Made by a program: the position numbers and the translations under genes
Notes under the pieces: model-generated
Database searches by the model: none
What the model was told of the DNA's origin: nothing
Seen by the model: only the letters and a program-made list of their open reading frames with translations
In this document: in pieces, positions 9,018-17,821 of the stretch
Layout: each line of letters begins with the position of its first letter
Position numbering within the stretch: position 1 is the stretch's first letter
From: CALFML01 sp044222245
Lineage (GTDB): Bacteria > Myxococcota_A > Polyangia > Palsa-1104 > JAEUJZ01
Reading direction: 5' to 3'
NCBI GenBank assembly: GCA_044222245.1
Contig: JBGANQ010000015.1
Span: 71,448-135,447 of the forward strand
Length of the DNA stretch: 64,000 bases

Positions 9018-9071
9018 CGACCTCAAAGCGGCCACTGTAACGATCGAGAGAGAAACCAAGAAAACCGTTCC
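9018..9071 (+). repeat. Left-type end L2 (kinase catalytic-loop repeat)
   Basis: Second copy of the 54-bp left-type repeat (47/54 to 1303-1356): kinase codons GACCTCAAAGCGGCC, then CACTGTAACGATCGAGAGA and AAGAAAACCGTTCC. Here the sequence to the left is a GST gene, not a kinase. The repeat therefore travels independently of its kinase context, or the flank was exchanged by recombination. Confidence 0.6.
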
Positions 9072-9170
9072 CATACCCAACCCACGCCAGTGCGCCGGGC
9101 GGGCCAAGATTGGGCCGCATCACGAGCGGCTGGCGGCGGACCGCCGTTCCGTGGCAGCATGCGGCCAGCC

Positions 9171-10220
9171 ATGAATAGCCACAACGAAGCCGCGCGTAGC
9201 CAACCGCGGCGCATCCTGGTCGCGGGAGCCACCGGCTACATCGGCAAGCACGTCGTGCGCGAGCTTGTGCGCCGCGGCCATTGCGTGGTCTGCCTGGTCC
9301 GCCGGCGCTCTGGCATCGGCGGGACGGTGACCGAGAGACAGAGCCAGCAGGCGCTGGACGGCGCCGAGGTGCGGTTCGCCGAGGTGACCGACCCGCAGGC
9401 GCTCTTGCGCGATGGGCTGCGCGGAGAGACCTTTGACGCCGTGGTGTCGTGCCTGGCCACCCGCAGCGGGGGCATCAAGGACGCCTGGAACATCGAGTAT
9501 CAGGCCAACCTCCACCTGCTCGCCGCGGCGCAGCAGGCGCGGGCGCAGCACTTTGTCCTGCTGTCGGCGATCTGCGTGCAGAAGCCGCTCCTGGCGTTCC
9601 AGAAGGCCAAGCTCGCCTTCGAGCGGGCGCTCATCGACTCGGGCCTGGCGTACTCGATCGTGCGTCCCACCGCCTTCTTCAAGTCGCTCTCCGGCCAGGT
9701 GACGCGGGTGCAGCGCGGCCAGCCGTTCCTGGTCTTTGGCAGCGGTGAGCTCACCTCGTGCAAGCCGATCAGCGAGGCCGACCTGGCGCGCTTCCTGTGC
9801 GACTGCCTGCACGAGCCGGCGCGGCGCAACGCCATCCTGCCCATCGGCGGCCCCGGACCGGCGCTCGCCCCCCGCCAGCAGGGCGCACTGCTCGGCGAGC
9901 TGTGCGGGCGCAAGCCGCGCTACCGGCAGGTTCCGGTGGGCCTGCTGGACGCGATCATCTGGGTGCTGGGTCTTTTGGGCTACCTGCTGCCGCGCCTGCG
10001 CGACAAGGCCGAGCTGGCGCGTATCGGCCGCTACTACGCCACCGAGTCGATGCTTGTCCTTGATACAGCGCGCGGGGTCTACGATGCAGCGGCGACTCCC
10101 GAGTACGGCCAGGACACCCTGCGCGACTTCTACGCGCGCGTCCTGCAGGAAGGGCTGGCGGGTCAGGAGCTTGGCGACCACGCGATCTTCGCCCGACCCA
10201 CCTCGGACCCGGCGCGCTAG
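9171..10220 (+). CDS. Divinyl-chlorophyllide 8-vinyl-reductase-like NAD(P)-binding oxidoreductase
   Basis: 349 aa. Rossmann start with VAGATGYIGKHVVREL. Diagnostic stretches match my memory of the BciA/DVR family closely: FVLLSAICVQKPLLAFQKAK, YSIVRPTAFFKSLSGQV, CKPISEADLARF, PIGGPG, IGRYYATESMLVLD and DTLRDFYARVLQEG near the C-terminus. BciA reduces the C8 vinyl group of divinyl-protochlorophyllide with NADPH. No other bacteriochlorophyll gene is in view, so the substrate here may be another tetrapyrrole or unrelated. Start ATG 9171 gives the normal family N-terminus. Confidence 0.75.
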   Translation: MNSHNEAARSQPRRILVAGATGYIGKHVVRELVRRGHCVVCLVRRRSGIGGTVTERQSQQALDGAEVRFAEVTDPQALLRDGLRGETFDAVVSCLATRSGGIKDAWNIEYQANLHLLAAAQQARAQHFVLLSAICVQKPLLAFQKAKLAFERALIDSGLAYSIVRPTAFFKSLSGQVTRVQRGQPFLVFGSGELTSCKPISEADLARFLCDCLHEPARRNAILPIGGPGPALAPRQQGALLGELCGRKPRYRQVPVGLLDAIIWVLGLLGYLLPRLRDKAELARIGRYYATESMLVLDTARGVYDAAATPEYGQDTLRDFYARVLQEGLAGQELGDHAIFARPTSDPAR

Positions 10221-10306
10221 CGCTCGCGCCCGGGCGACCCGAGCGCCGCCGCCGCCGCAATAAGAGCCCGCCGTGGTAATATGTTCGCGCGACAAGGAGG
10301 GCTCGT

Positions 10307-10939
10307 TTGCAAGCAGTAACTGCGACCTTCGCCATGGGCTGCTTCTGGTCCCCAGAGGCCCTGCTGGGCAGCACCCGCGGCGTCCTGCGGACCCGCGTCG
10401 GCTACGCCGGCGGGCAGCAGCCGGAGCCGACCTACAAGCACCTGGGCGACCATACAGAGAGCGTCCAGCTCGACTACGATCCCCAGGTCCTCAGCTTCCC
10501 GCAGCTGCTCCAGATGTTCTGGTCCGGACACAACCCGGCCAAGCAAGTGTGGGGCCGGCAGTACATGTCGGCGATCTTCTATCACGACCCGGCGCAGCAG
10601 CAGCAGGCCCGGCACTCCGTGCAAGAGCAGAGCATGGGCGGGATGTTCCGCTTCCCCACCGAGCTGTGGCCGCTTGAGCGCTTCTACCTGGCTGAGCCCT
10701 ACCACCAGAAGCACTACCTGCGACGCCACGCGGGCCTGATGAAGGAGCTGTCCGGGCGGTTTGCCAGCGAGGCGGCGCTGCTCGATTCCACCCTGGCGGC
10801 GCGGCTCAACGGCGCGCTGGCCGGCTTTGGCGAGACCGCAGAGCTGGCGCCCGAGCTGTGCGGCCTGGGCCTTGCTTCAAAAGACGCGGCACGACTTGTC
10901 CATCAGGTGCAAGAGCAGCGGCGCCGCGCCGGACTCTGA
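10307..10939 (+). CDS. msrA: Peptide-methionine (S)-S-oxide reductase
   Basis: 210 aa from a TTG start (10307) that has a perfect ribosome site AAGGAGG 6 bases upstream. Catalytic motif GCFWSPEALL at residues 10-19, then RVGYAGG and DHTESVQLDYDP, all typical of MsrA. It repairs oxidised methionine using thioredoxin. The C-terminal 60 residues (LAARLNGALAGFG on) extend beyond the core and lack an obvious recycling Cys pair except the single Cys in PELCGLG. Probably a stand-alone cytoplasmic antioxidant gene. Confidence 0.88.
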   Translation: MQAVTATFAMGCFWSPEALLGSTRGVLRTRVGYAGGQQPEPTYKHLGDHTESVQLDYDPQVLSFPQLLQMFWSGHNPAKQVWGRQYMSAIFYHDPAQQQQARHSVQEQSMGGMFRFPTELWPLERFYLAEPYHQKHYLRRHAGLMKELSGRFASEAALLDSTLAARLNGALAGFGETAELAPELCGLGLASKDAARLVHQVQEQRRRAGL

Positions 10940-11172
10940 AGCGCGCGAGTAGCGCCAGCGCAAAAGACAGCGACCACCGGTTACCAGGGCGTCGTTGGCG
11001 GTGGAGTGGCGAGTTCCTTGTGGAGGGTAAGCTGGTCGCGATTCCGATTTTGGACTCCGAATCCGATCATTTTCAGTTTTCTCAACAAGCCCGCCGGGCC
11101 GTTCCTTTGAGAGCAGCGCTGGCATGCCAAGTGCTCCTTACCCAAGAGAACCTCTTTTGAAAGGAGTGAGTC

Positions 11173-12375
11173 ATGCGCAAGACACTTTTTGGTACTATGC
11201 TGGTCTGTTTTGGGACGTTACTGGCATGCGAGGCAGGGACGCCGGATCTGTTAATGCCGGGTGACGGAGCATCCAAGCAGCCACCTGGTTCGGCTGTGCC
11301 GCCAGACACTGGCGTCAATCCGCCGCCTACAGGACCTTCGATGTTCTCAGTCCATTTGGTAGATGGCCCGCTGGATAGGTTAAGTGAAGTCAACGTTGAA
11401 GTGCTCAAGGTTGTGCTTCTGGATGGCCAAGGTATAGCCAGTGAGCTGGGGGCCCCCATGAAGGTACTCAATCTGCTCAAGCTGCGCGATGGCATCAGCG
11501 AGACGCTGGCTACGGCGCACCCCAGCGCCGGCAGCTATGTAGGACTCCGGCTGCTACTGGGAAGCAACAACTCAGTGCGCCTGGCCGATGGTTCCGTGCA
11601 TCCGCTCAAGGTGCCCTCGGGGCAGCAGTCGGGAATCAAGCTATCGCTCGACCTCGTGATTGCAGAGGGTGACAGCCAGGATCTATTCATCGACTTTGAT
11701 GTCGCTGAATCCATCCACATCGTTTCGGCTGGTCGCAATGACCAGTACATCCTTCGTCCGGTCTTGCGGGCCATTGAGAAGCGCGCCAGCGGAGCCATCA
11801 ACGGTCGATTGACCGTCGCGGGCCAGGATAAGCCGCTGGCCGGAGCCACGATCTATGCCGAGAGTCGCGACCCCCAAGGGCAACCGCAGATCGTGCGGCG
11901 GGCGCAGACCGGAGCTGACGGCAGCTACCAGCTTAATCTGCTGCCGCTGGATGCGGCCTACCATGTCGTCGTGAGCCGGACGAGTATCAACGGAGTCACC
12001 TATCGAGGGATGGCAGGCACTGAGATCAAGCTAGACCGCGAACATTCGACTGCGACCTTGGACATGACGGCGGCGCCGGCGGTCAGTGTCGGTAGCTTGC
12101 AAGTCCAGGTCAGCCCCATGGCGGGCGAACAGGCAGGCGACACCTGCATGGTCCTGCAAGGCGCCAAGGACCACCTGCTCATCGTCGCCAGTGACGTGAC
12201 GAGCCGGGAGACTGCCGAGCAGGTACAGTTCGACGGTCTGCCGGTCGATACCTATGTGGCCAGGTGCATGCGTCGCACCACGGAAGCCAGCGGCACCACT
12301 ACTCTCACGACCTCCCAGGCGGCTGAGGCGACCCTCACGGCTGCAGAGACAGCGATCCTCCAGCTTTCCTTCTGA
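11173..12375 (+). CDS. DUF4382-type lipoprotein with carboxypeptidase-regulatory-like domain
   Basis: 400 aa, ribosome site AAAGGAG 8 bases before ATG. Lipobox LLAC at residues 16-19. Residues about 55-200 resemble DUF4382 (MFSVHLVDGPLDRLSEVNVE; FDVAESIHIV). Residues about 205-290 form a beta-sandwich with GAINGRLTVAG...GADGSYQLNLLP, like carboxypeptidase-regulatory domains. A third beta-rich domain follows (SLQVQVSPMAG). Envelope-anchored, function unknown, probably ligand or surface binding. Two Cys in the last domain may form a disulfide. Confidence 0.75.
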   Translation: MRKTLFGTMLVCFGTLLACEAGTPDLLMPGDGASKQPPGSAVPPDTGVNPPPTGPSMFSVHLVDGPLDRLSEVNVEVLKVVLLDGQGIASELGAPMKVLNLLKLRDGISETLATAHPSAGSYVGLRLLLGSNNSVRLADGSVHPLKVPSGQQSGIKLSLDLVIAEGDSQDLFIDFDVAESIHIVSAGRNDQYILRPVLRAIEKRASGAINGRLTVAGQDKPLAGATIYAESRDPQGQPQIVRRAQTGADGSYQLNLLPLDAAYHVVVSRTSINGVTYRGMAGTEIKLDREHSTATLDMTAAPAVSVGSLQVQVSPMAGEQAGDTCMVLQGAKDHLLIVASDVTSRETAEQVQFDGLPVDTYVARCMRRTTEASGTTTLTTSQAAEATLTAAETAILQLSF

Positions 12376-12430
12376 AGCCGGCAGTGCTTGCCCGTGTGAA
12401 CATACCCGGCAATCCGCCGCAGAGCTGGGT

Positions 12431-12667
12431 GCTGGCGAGGAGATCATCCGTTGTGAGGTGCGCAACGGCGAGGCGCTTGGGCTTGACGACGCGGCCTTCG
12501 ATGCCGCCTTCTCGTCCTTTGGCATCTTCCTGTTTAGCGATCGCCGTGCTGGTTGGCGCGAGGCCGCCCGCGTCCTGCGACCGGGCGGTACGTTCGTGAC
12601 CTCGGTGTGGCAAGGGCCGCAGCACAACCCGATGCTTCGCCAGGGTTCCTGCCGTCGGAAAGTATAG
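12431..12667 (+). pseudogene. Methyltransferase fragment (class I, type 11)
   Basis: One frame reads CEVRNGEALGLDDAAFDAAF, SSFGIFLFSDRRAGWREAAR, then VLRPGGTFVTSVW. These are motifs II-IV of SAM-dependent methyltransferases. The SAM-binding glycine loop upstream and everything after HNPMLRQ are missing, and no start codon fits. It fills most of the 440 bp between the DUF4382 lipoprotein and the next gene. Confidence 0.65.
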
Positions 12668-12817
12668 TGACTTAGGAGCTCTGGCCGCTCGCCCGTGACC
12701 TGGCCGCCTACAGAGCCGTCCGAGGTGCGCTACTGTGCCCAGTGTCTGTCAGGCCCGAAGTGCCCGCAGGCGTATTGGCTGCTACTCTTTCAGCATAGTA
12801 TTGAACAGAGGTGGCCC

Positions 12818-13603
12818 ATGTTAAGCGTCCTACCCCGTGGCTCGCGTCTCGGTTCCCGCATAACCATTGCTTCGCTGGGTGCGCTGCTTGGCGCTTGTCA
12901 GGGGGAAAGCGGTTCGTTGCCGCAGACGGCGCCGTCGCCGCCGCCGCAGACGACGTCGCCGCCCGCCTGCATGGCGGACAGCTCTTCGGCCAACCCACAC
13001 TGCCCGCCTGCGGGGCAGCGCAGCGGCCTGCAGAGCGACCCCAATTACGATCAAGCCGTCAGCAGCGTCGATCTGTGGGCAATGCAGCATCCTGCGAGCT
13101 GGTCCTTTTCAATCAGCACGACCGATCCCGCGCTGCGCTTTGCGCGACCGATTTGGCAGCGGCCGTGCGGGCCTGAGACCAACAACCTGACTGAGGCGGC
13201 CTTCGACAACGGCGAGACGGCCATCGTGGTGTTCTTTGACTGCTCCATCGCGGGGGCCACGACACTCGACCAGATCCGGGCGGCCTACCGCTTCGTCGCG
13301 CTCGACAAGTTGCCGCACGAGATTCAGGTGCCCGACTGGACTTTTCACATCGACACGCCGGTCTCGTCGTTCAGCGACGGAGTCACCTTCGTCTCTTGGA
13401 GCGGCGGGCAGCTGACCCTCTCAATTGAGACGCCGCTTTATGACGTGTGGGGCAAGAGCACGCTCGCCTCCTGCACAGCCCCGGCGGACGCGCCACTCCC
13501 CGCCTGTTGCGTGGTGTTCAGTCAGATCTGTACAACCTTGTCGCTGTCGCTGAGCGCGCCTTTCGCGCCGTCTACCTTCGCTGAGCGAAGGAGCGCACTT
13601 TAG
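12818..13603 (+). CDS. Hypothetical lipoprotein
   Basis: 261 aa from ATG 12818 (AGAGG upstream). Signal peptide with lipobox LLGAC, then a low-complexity Pro/Ser/Thr linker (about 28-55). The globular region has two marked stretches, PACSWSF-like WSFSISTTDPALRFARPIWQ and AIVVFFDCSIAGATTLDQIR, plus several Cys near the C-terminus (LASCTAPADAPLPACC). I do not recognise the family. It is predicted to be periplasmic or outer-membrane anchored. Confidence 0.7.
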   Translation: MLSVLPRGSRLGSRITIASLGALLGACQGESGSLPQTAPSPPPQTTSPPACMADSSSANPHCPPAGQRSGLQSDPNYDQAVSSVDLWAMQHPASWSFSISTTDPALRFARPIWQRPCGPETNNLTEAAFDNGETAIVVFFDCSIAGATTLDQIRAAYRFVALDKLPHEIQVPDWTFHIDTPVSSFSDGVTFVSWSGGQLTLSIETPLYDVWGKSTLASCTAPADAPLPACCVVFSQICTTLSLSLSAPFAPSTFAERRSAL

Positions 13604-13691
13604 CCCCAGGTGCGAGTCGACTGCTAGTGCTCTCCATATTACGTATACTTCCAAGCCAATAGAGCTGCCCGATGAGAGCTAACGACTGAGA

Positions 13692-14570
13692 CTATCCGAG
13701 CGCCGCGACGATAAAGTCGCGAAAGGCCGCGGCCCGATGCGGCAGATAGCGGGCCGATGGATAAACCAGATGGAACGTCCCGCCCAGGCCGACGTGGTCG
13801 GGCAGCAGCCGCAAGAGTCCGCCGCCAGACACCGCCTCCTGGCACAAGAACGACGGCAGCAGACCGATGCCGGACCCCGCAAGGACGAGCCGCTGGACAA
13901 AAGAGAAATCGTCCGCACCAGCCGGGCCGGTTACCTCGACAGACTCTTCCCCGGCAGGGCCGAGCAGCGTCCAAGTCACGCGCCCGCGGTCGGGTCGAAA
14001 CAAGATGCAGTCGTGCGCCTGCAGGTCGGCGACCCGGCTCGGGGTCCCGCGCCGTGCCAGGTAGGCCGGCGCGGCGTACAGCGCTGACTCGACCCGGGCC
14101 AGCTTGCGCGCCACCAGCCCGGCATCGCGCAGCGGCGCAGCGCGCAGCGCGAAATCAAAGCCCTCGGCCACCAGATCGACGACGCGGCCGGTGAGGACGG
14201 CGTCGATGTGGACGCCGGGATGCAGCGCCACGAAGCGCGCCACCAGCGGCGCCAGCACCCAGACACCGGCATCGACAGGCGCGGTGACGCGGATCGGCCC
14301 GCGCAGGGAGCCCTGCAGGTCGGCCACGGCGGCCGCTGCCTCCTCGACGCCCGCCAGCCCGCGCGAGGCTCGCTCGTAAAACGCGGTTCCGGCCTCGGTC
14401 AGTCGAACGCGGCGAGTCGACCGCTGGAGCAGCCGCGCCCCCAGCTGTTCTTCCAGCAGGGCGACGGCTCGGCTGACCGAAGACTTGGGCAAGCGCAGCG
14501 TCCGCGCCGCGGCGCTGAAGCCCCCATCGTCGACGACACGGACAAAGATGGCAACTCGATTCAGGTCCAT
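13692..14570 (-). CDS. LysR-family transcriptional regulator
   Basis: 292 aa. Start at MDLNRVAIFVRVVD (14570) gives the standard family N-terminus; the longer in-frame start at 14606 is less likely. Winged HTH at residues about 3-60 (FSAAARTLRLPKSSVSRAVALLEEQLGARLL), effector-binding domain 90-290. It is divergent from the pirin gene with 131 bp between starts, the classical arrangement for a LysR regulator of the neighbouring gene. The inducer is unknown. Confidence 0.9.
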   Translation of the reverse strand: MDLNRVAIFVRVVDDGGFSAAARTLRLPKSSVSRAVALLEEQLGARLLQRSTRRVRLTEAGTAFYERASRGLAGVEEAAAAVADLQGSLRGPIRVTAPVDAGVWVLAPLVARFVALHPGVHIDAVLTGRVVDLVAEGFDFALRAAPLRDAGLVARKLARVESALYAAPAYLARRGTPSRVADLQAHDCILFRPDRGRVTWTLLGPAGEESVEVTGPAGADDFSFVQRLVLAGSGIGLLPSFLCQEAVSGGGLLRLLPDHVGLGGTFHLVYPSARYLPHRAAAFRDFIVAALG

Positions 14571-14701
14571 TGTCAGCATTATGGCAACAAGCTGTTTGAA
14601 ATGCACCGCCTAGTGCGCGACCGAGCAACGATTCATCCTATGAGCATCGCAGCGCCGAACCGGAAAGCGCCCCGCGCTTCACTGGCTGAACAGGAGTCGT
14701 C

Positions 14702-15577
14702 ATGCAAAAAAGTAGCGTCCGTATCGTAGAGCGAGTCATCACCGCCCACCGCCAGCGTGAAGGCGGCGGCTTCCTGGTCCGCCGGCCTTTCCCCACCGCC
14801 GGCTACAGCTTCGCCGATCCGTTCCTGATGCTCGACGAGCTGGGCCCGGTGGACTATGCGCCCGGGGAGGCCATCGGCGCTCCCGACCATCCGCACCGCG
14901 GCTTTGAGACCGTGACCTACATCCTGGAGGGCGAGGGAGCGCACGCCGACTCCGCCGGTCACCGCGGCGTCATCGGACCCGGAGACGTGCAGTGGATGAC
15001 CGCCGGCCGCGGCGTCATCCACTCCGAGATGCCGTCGGCGAAGCTGCAGAAGGAGGGCGGACGCATGCACGGGTTCCAGCTGTGGGTGAACCTGCCTGCC
15101 GCCGACAAGATGATGGCGCCGCGCTACCAAGAGATCCCGCGAGCGCGCATCCCACAGGCCCAGACCGCGGACGGACTGGCGCAGGTGCGGGTGGTGGCCG
15201 GCGAGGCGCTCGGCGCTCGGGCGGTGATCGAGACCCGCACCCCGATCGCCTATCACGACTGGACGCTGCGGCCGGGTGCGGCGGTGGACGTGTCGCTGCC
15301 CCCGGCGTTCGCCGCCTACGTCTACGTGTTCGCAGGCGCGGCCGAGGTCGGCGGCCGCACGGTCAAAGAGGGCCAGCTGGCGATCCTGGGAGACGGCGAG
15401 CGGGTCCAGCTGGCGGTGGTCGCAACCGCCAAGCAGCCGGCGCGCTTGCTGCTATTGGCAGGCACGCCGCTCAACGAGCCGGTCTGCGCCTACGGCCCGT
15501 TCGTCATGAATACCCAGGAGCAGATCACCGAGGCCATCCGTGACTACCAGGCCGGGCGGATGGGCCAGATCGCGTAG
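14702..15577 (+). CDS. Pirin family protein
   Basis: 291 aa, ribosome site AGGAG before ATG. Bicupin with the pirin metal motif DHPHRGFETVTYILEGEG, then DVQWMTAGRGVIHSEMP, which together supply the His/Glu iron ligands. Bacterial pirins act as quercetinases or redox-sensitive modulators. C-terminal cupin PLNEPVCAYGPFVMNT is typical. Probably controlled by the divergent LysR gene. Confidence 0.9.
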   Translation: MQKSSVRIVERVITAHRQREGGGFLVRRPFPTAGYSFADPFLMLDELGPVDYAPGEAIGAPDHPHRGFETVTYILEGEGAHADSAGHRGVIGPGDVQWMTAGRGVIHSEMPSAKLQKEGGRMHGFQLWVNLPAADKMMAPRYQEIPRARIPQAQTADGLAQVRVVAGEALGARAVIETRTPIAYHDWTLRPGAAVDVSLPPAFAAYVYVFAGAAEVGGRTVKEGQLAILGDGERVQLAVVATAKQPARLLLLAGTPLNEPVCAYGPFVMNTQEQITEAIRDYQAGRMGQIA

Positions 15578-15694
15578 GATTCGAAACCGTCATCCGTCCT
15601 GCTCTAGCATGGCGTACGTGCCCTGTTAGATTCACGCTGGACCAGGACACCTGGCCATGCTGGTCGAAACCAAGAAAGGCGGCGCACCGACGAG

Positions 15695-15792
15695 CTAGCG
15701 CGCGAATCGTTTCGCAATCGTTCCCACGGGATCACTGCGAGGGTAGTCAGCGACGGAAGGACGCTAGGGGGGACATTCAAGCGGCCAATGTG
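15695..15792 (+). repeat. Right-type end R2
   Basis: Copy of R1 (about 83 of 98 positions), starting CTAGCGCGCGAATCG and ending in kinase codons GACATTCAAGCGGCC. The GCGAA/TTCGC hairpin and CTAGCG...GCTAG outer words are kept. The preceding 15578-15694 holds no gene. Confidence 0.65.
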
Positions 15793-15975
15793 CTGCTGAC
15801 CGAGGGCGAGGACGGGCAGCCGCGGGTCAAGCTGGCGGATTTCGGCGTCTCGACGTTTCTGAGCGGACCGGATTCCTCCACGGTGCAGTCGCGGTCGAGC
15901 GGCCAGGCGCCGCGGTCGCAGTCTGCCAGCGCCGGTCGCGGGCTGGCCGCCGAGGCGGCCCTGCTCGACGGGTAA
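15772..15975 (+). pseudogene. Ser/Thr kinase fragment (catalytic loop to DFG)
   Basis: From the R2 repeat the frame reads D-I-Q-A-A-N, then VLLTEGEDGQPRVKLADFGV, i.e. kinase subdomains VIb and VII with the Mg-binding DFG. After about 15 more residues it degenerates into Ser/Ala/Gly-rich sequence and ends at TAA 15973-15975. The HRD half and the N-lobe are absent to the left, and there is no C-lobe. Confidence 0.65.
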
Positions 15976-16063
15976 CCGGGCCGTAAAGCTCGGGCCGCGG
16001 CCCGGTCCCGACCGCGTGCTCGCCGGTCGGGCCGCGCAGTCCAGTTTCGACCCGCCGGAGTGC

Positions 16064-16936
16064 TCAGGGCAGCATGACTCGCCCGAGGCAGGCGTTGCGC
16101 GTCATCAGGTTGGTGCACATGAGCTTGAGCGGCGCCATGATGGGCGTACACTCTGCCGGCGTCACCGGAGTGGCCGGCGGTGTCGCCGGGTAAAGCGCGT
16201 AGTGGCCGATGGCGCGCGGGGTGGGCGCGGTCTCGCCGGGCAGCTGCAGCGGGAAGCCGAGCACGGTCAGTCGCCCGAGCTCGACGCAGCAGTTGCTGTC
16301 ACAGACCGCGGTCAAGATCAGGTGGCCTGGGTCCTCGGAGACGACCAGGGCGCTGCGCCAGCCGTGCGCCAGCATGATCTGGCTGCTGTAGTACAGGTTC
16401 TCGTCTGTGTGCCGAGCCTTGTCCTCGACGAAGATCTGCGCCGCCGGTACGCCCTTGGCAAGGAGCAGCGTGCGCAGCGTCTCGGCCTCGACATAGCTAT
16501 TGTGGACCGCGGCGCCGCTGGGAATGAACCGCTCACCAAGGCCGGCGGCGGCCAGCGCCACCGCCAGCTCGACGCGGCGGGTCTGACACGCGGCCGGGGC
16601 GCCACTGGCCTGGTTCGGACAGCCGAGCACGATGATCGCATCGTGGCGGCGGCGCACGCAGGCATCTGCCGTGGGCAGCGGGCCGTAGGGATTGGGCGGC
16701 AGCCCGCCCGGGTACAAAGTGGTCATGAGCGGCAGCAGACACTCCTCCGGCCCGGGCGCCAGGGCCAAATCTGTGGCCAAGTCTGCGGCCAGCTCTGCCT
16801 GATCCCTGATCAGCGCCAGATCGCCAGGGAGCACCGCCCCCAAGTCGGTGAGGGTCTCGGGCGACTCGCTGACCGCGGGCCCAGAGCCTGTGCAGGACAA
16901 GAGCCAGACGGCGGCCGCAACCACGTAGGATTTCAT
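16064..16936 (-). CDS. YdcF/SanA-like (DUF218) lipoprotein
   Basis: 290 aa from ATG 16936; lipobox WLLSC. A DUF218 core spans about 100-260: DAIIVLGCP, GERFIPSGAA, VEAETLRTLLLAKGVPAAQI, EDKARHTDENLYYSSQI and ALVVSEDPGHL. The family (ElyC/SanA/YdcF) is linked to envelope polysaccharide metabolism, though most members are single-span membrane proteins. Several Cys (DSNCCVEL, NACLG) suggest a periplasmic disulfide form. Confidence 0.75.
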   Translation of the reverse strand: MKSYVVAAAVWLLSCTGSGPAVSESPETLTDLGAVLPGDLALIRDQAELAADLATDLALAPGPEECLLPLMTTLYPGGLPPNPYGPLPTADACVRRRHDAIIVLGCPNQASGAPAACQTRRVELAVALAAAGLGERFIPSGAAVHNSYVEAETLRTLLLAKGVPAAQIFVEDKARHTDENLYYSSQIMLAHGWRSALVVSEDPGHLILTAVCDSNCCVELGRLTVLGFPLQLPGETAPTPRAIGHYALYPATPPATPVTPAECTPIMAPLKLMCTNLMTRNACLGRVMLP

Positions 16937-17027
16937 GCGCGGCAACTTATCACTGAACCGTCGCGCCTTTAATAGTCTGCGTTCCCGGTCGGTGCCGCGG
17001 CCCGCGCCGGCCCCGAGCTCAGCGCCG

Positions 17028-17663
17028 CTACCGCCGGGCGGCGACCAGGCGCGGCGGGACGTAGGTGAGCGGTCCCTCGCGCTCCAGGGTAAAGAAGCTG
17101 GGCGTCCCGAGCGGCCACCCCCACAGGTCCAGGTAGGACCAGCCGAGCAGAAGCTCCACGCTGCCCTGATTCACCGCCACAATCGGGTCGCGCAGACGCG
17201 ACATCAGTCCGAGTCTGCCGTTGCCACCGCGTCCGTAATCAATCATGAGCGCAGCCGGAATCGGCCGCGGCGGCTGGTACTCCGTCCTCGGGCGCACTAC
17301 ATACTGACCAAAGGTCCACGGGCGACCGCGGCGCTGCTTGGCCAGCGAGGGCGCCTGCAGGCCGCGCTGCTCGACCCGCACGTTCCAGCCCCACAGCTCG
17401 CCGCTGCTCGGGTCGCGCAGGAAGGTCTTCTGGAAGGTCTTCCAGCTGAGGCGCTCAACCAGCGGCGGCAAGCCCAGGCTGACCCCGCGATAGGCAGCGC
17501 CAGCGAGCGCCGCCGGATCGATTGGATGACCGCTGGCCAGCACCTCGGCCAGGCGATGGCGCGGCAGGTGATAGAGATCCTCGGCCCGCAGTCGCGGGCG
17601 GCCCGCAGCGACGAGCGGCTCGGCAGAAAAAGCGACACTGGCAGACGCAGCGGGGTCGGACAT
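17028..17663 (-). CDS. Hypothetical protein
   Basis: 211 aa; ATG 17663 is preferred because GGAGG lies 8 bases upstream (the frame is open to 17810). No signal peptide from this start. Tryptophan- and arginine-rich, with LSWKTFQKTFLRDP, GELWGWNVRVEQ, RRGRPWTFGQYVVRP and WSYLDLWGWPLGTPSFF. I cannot assign a family. It is divergent from the START-like gene at 17822, with 158 bp between starts. Confidence 0.65.
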   Translation of the reverse strand: MSDPAASASVAFSAEPLVAAGRPRLRAEDLYHLPRHRLAEVLASGHPIDPAALAGAAYRGVSLGLPPLVERLSWKTFQKTFLRDPSSGELWGWNVRVEQRGLQAPSLAKQRRGRPWTFGQYVVRPRTEYQPPRPIPAALMIDYGRGGNGRLGLMSRLRDPIVAVNQGSVELLLGWSYLDLWGWPLGTPSFFTLEREGPLTYVPPRLVAARR

Positions 17664-17821
17664 GGGCAGGACCTCCAGCGCCATGCTTAGCAGAAGTCGG
17701 CGCCCGCAGAAAAGAGCCCAGGCCACGCGCCAAGCCCACGCAGCCAGACTAAAACCCGCGGCGCCGTCGCGACCTTCCGACATGCTTGCGCTGCGCAGTT
17801 TATGATACAATTCGCTGTACG

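Larger units (their letters stand above)
9019..15786 (+). mobile_element. Putative cargo island 2 bounded by L2 and R2 repeats
   Basis: Left 15-mer GACCTCAAAGCGGCC (9019-9033), right GACATTCAAGCGGCC (15772-15786). The 6.7 kb between carries five or six intact genes (oxidoreductase, msrA, DUF4382 lipoprotein, lipoprotein, LysR, pirin) and a methyltransferase remnant, and no recombinase. The left flank is a GST and the right flank a kinase, so this is not a simple single insertion. Two islands may have recombined. Called only because the end types and orientation match island 3. Confidence 0.3.

Noticed and set aside
12867..13190. Arg-rich open frame inside the 261-aa lipoprotein gene
   Set aside because: Out-of-frame shadow; the lipoprotein frame has a signal peptide and lipobox.
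9171..15577. Photosynthesis gene cluster
   Set aside because: Only one BciA-like gene; the neighbours (msrA, pirin, lipoproteins) have no link to pigment synthesis.
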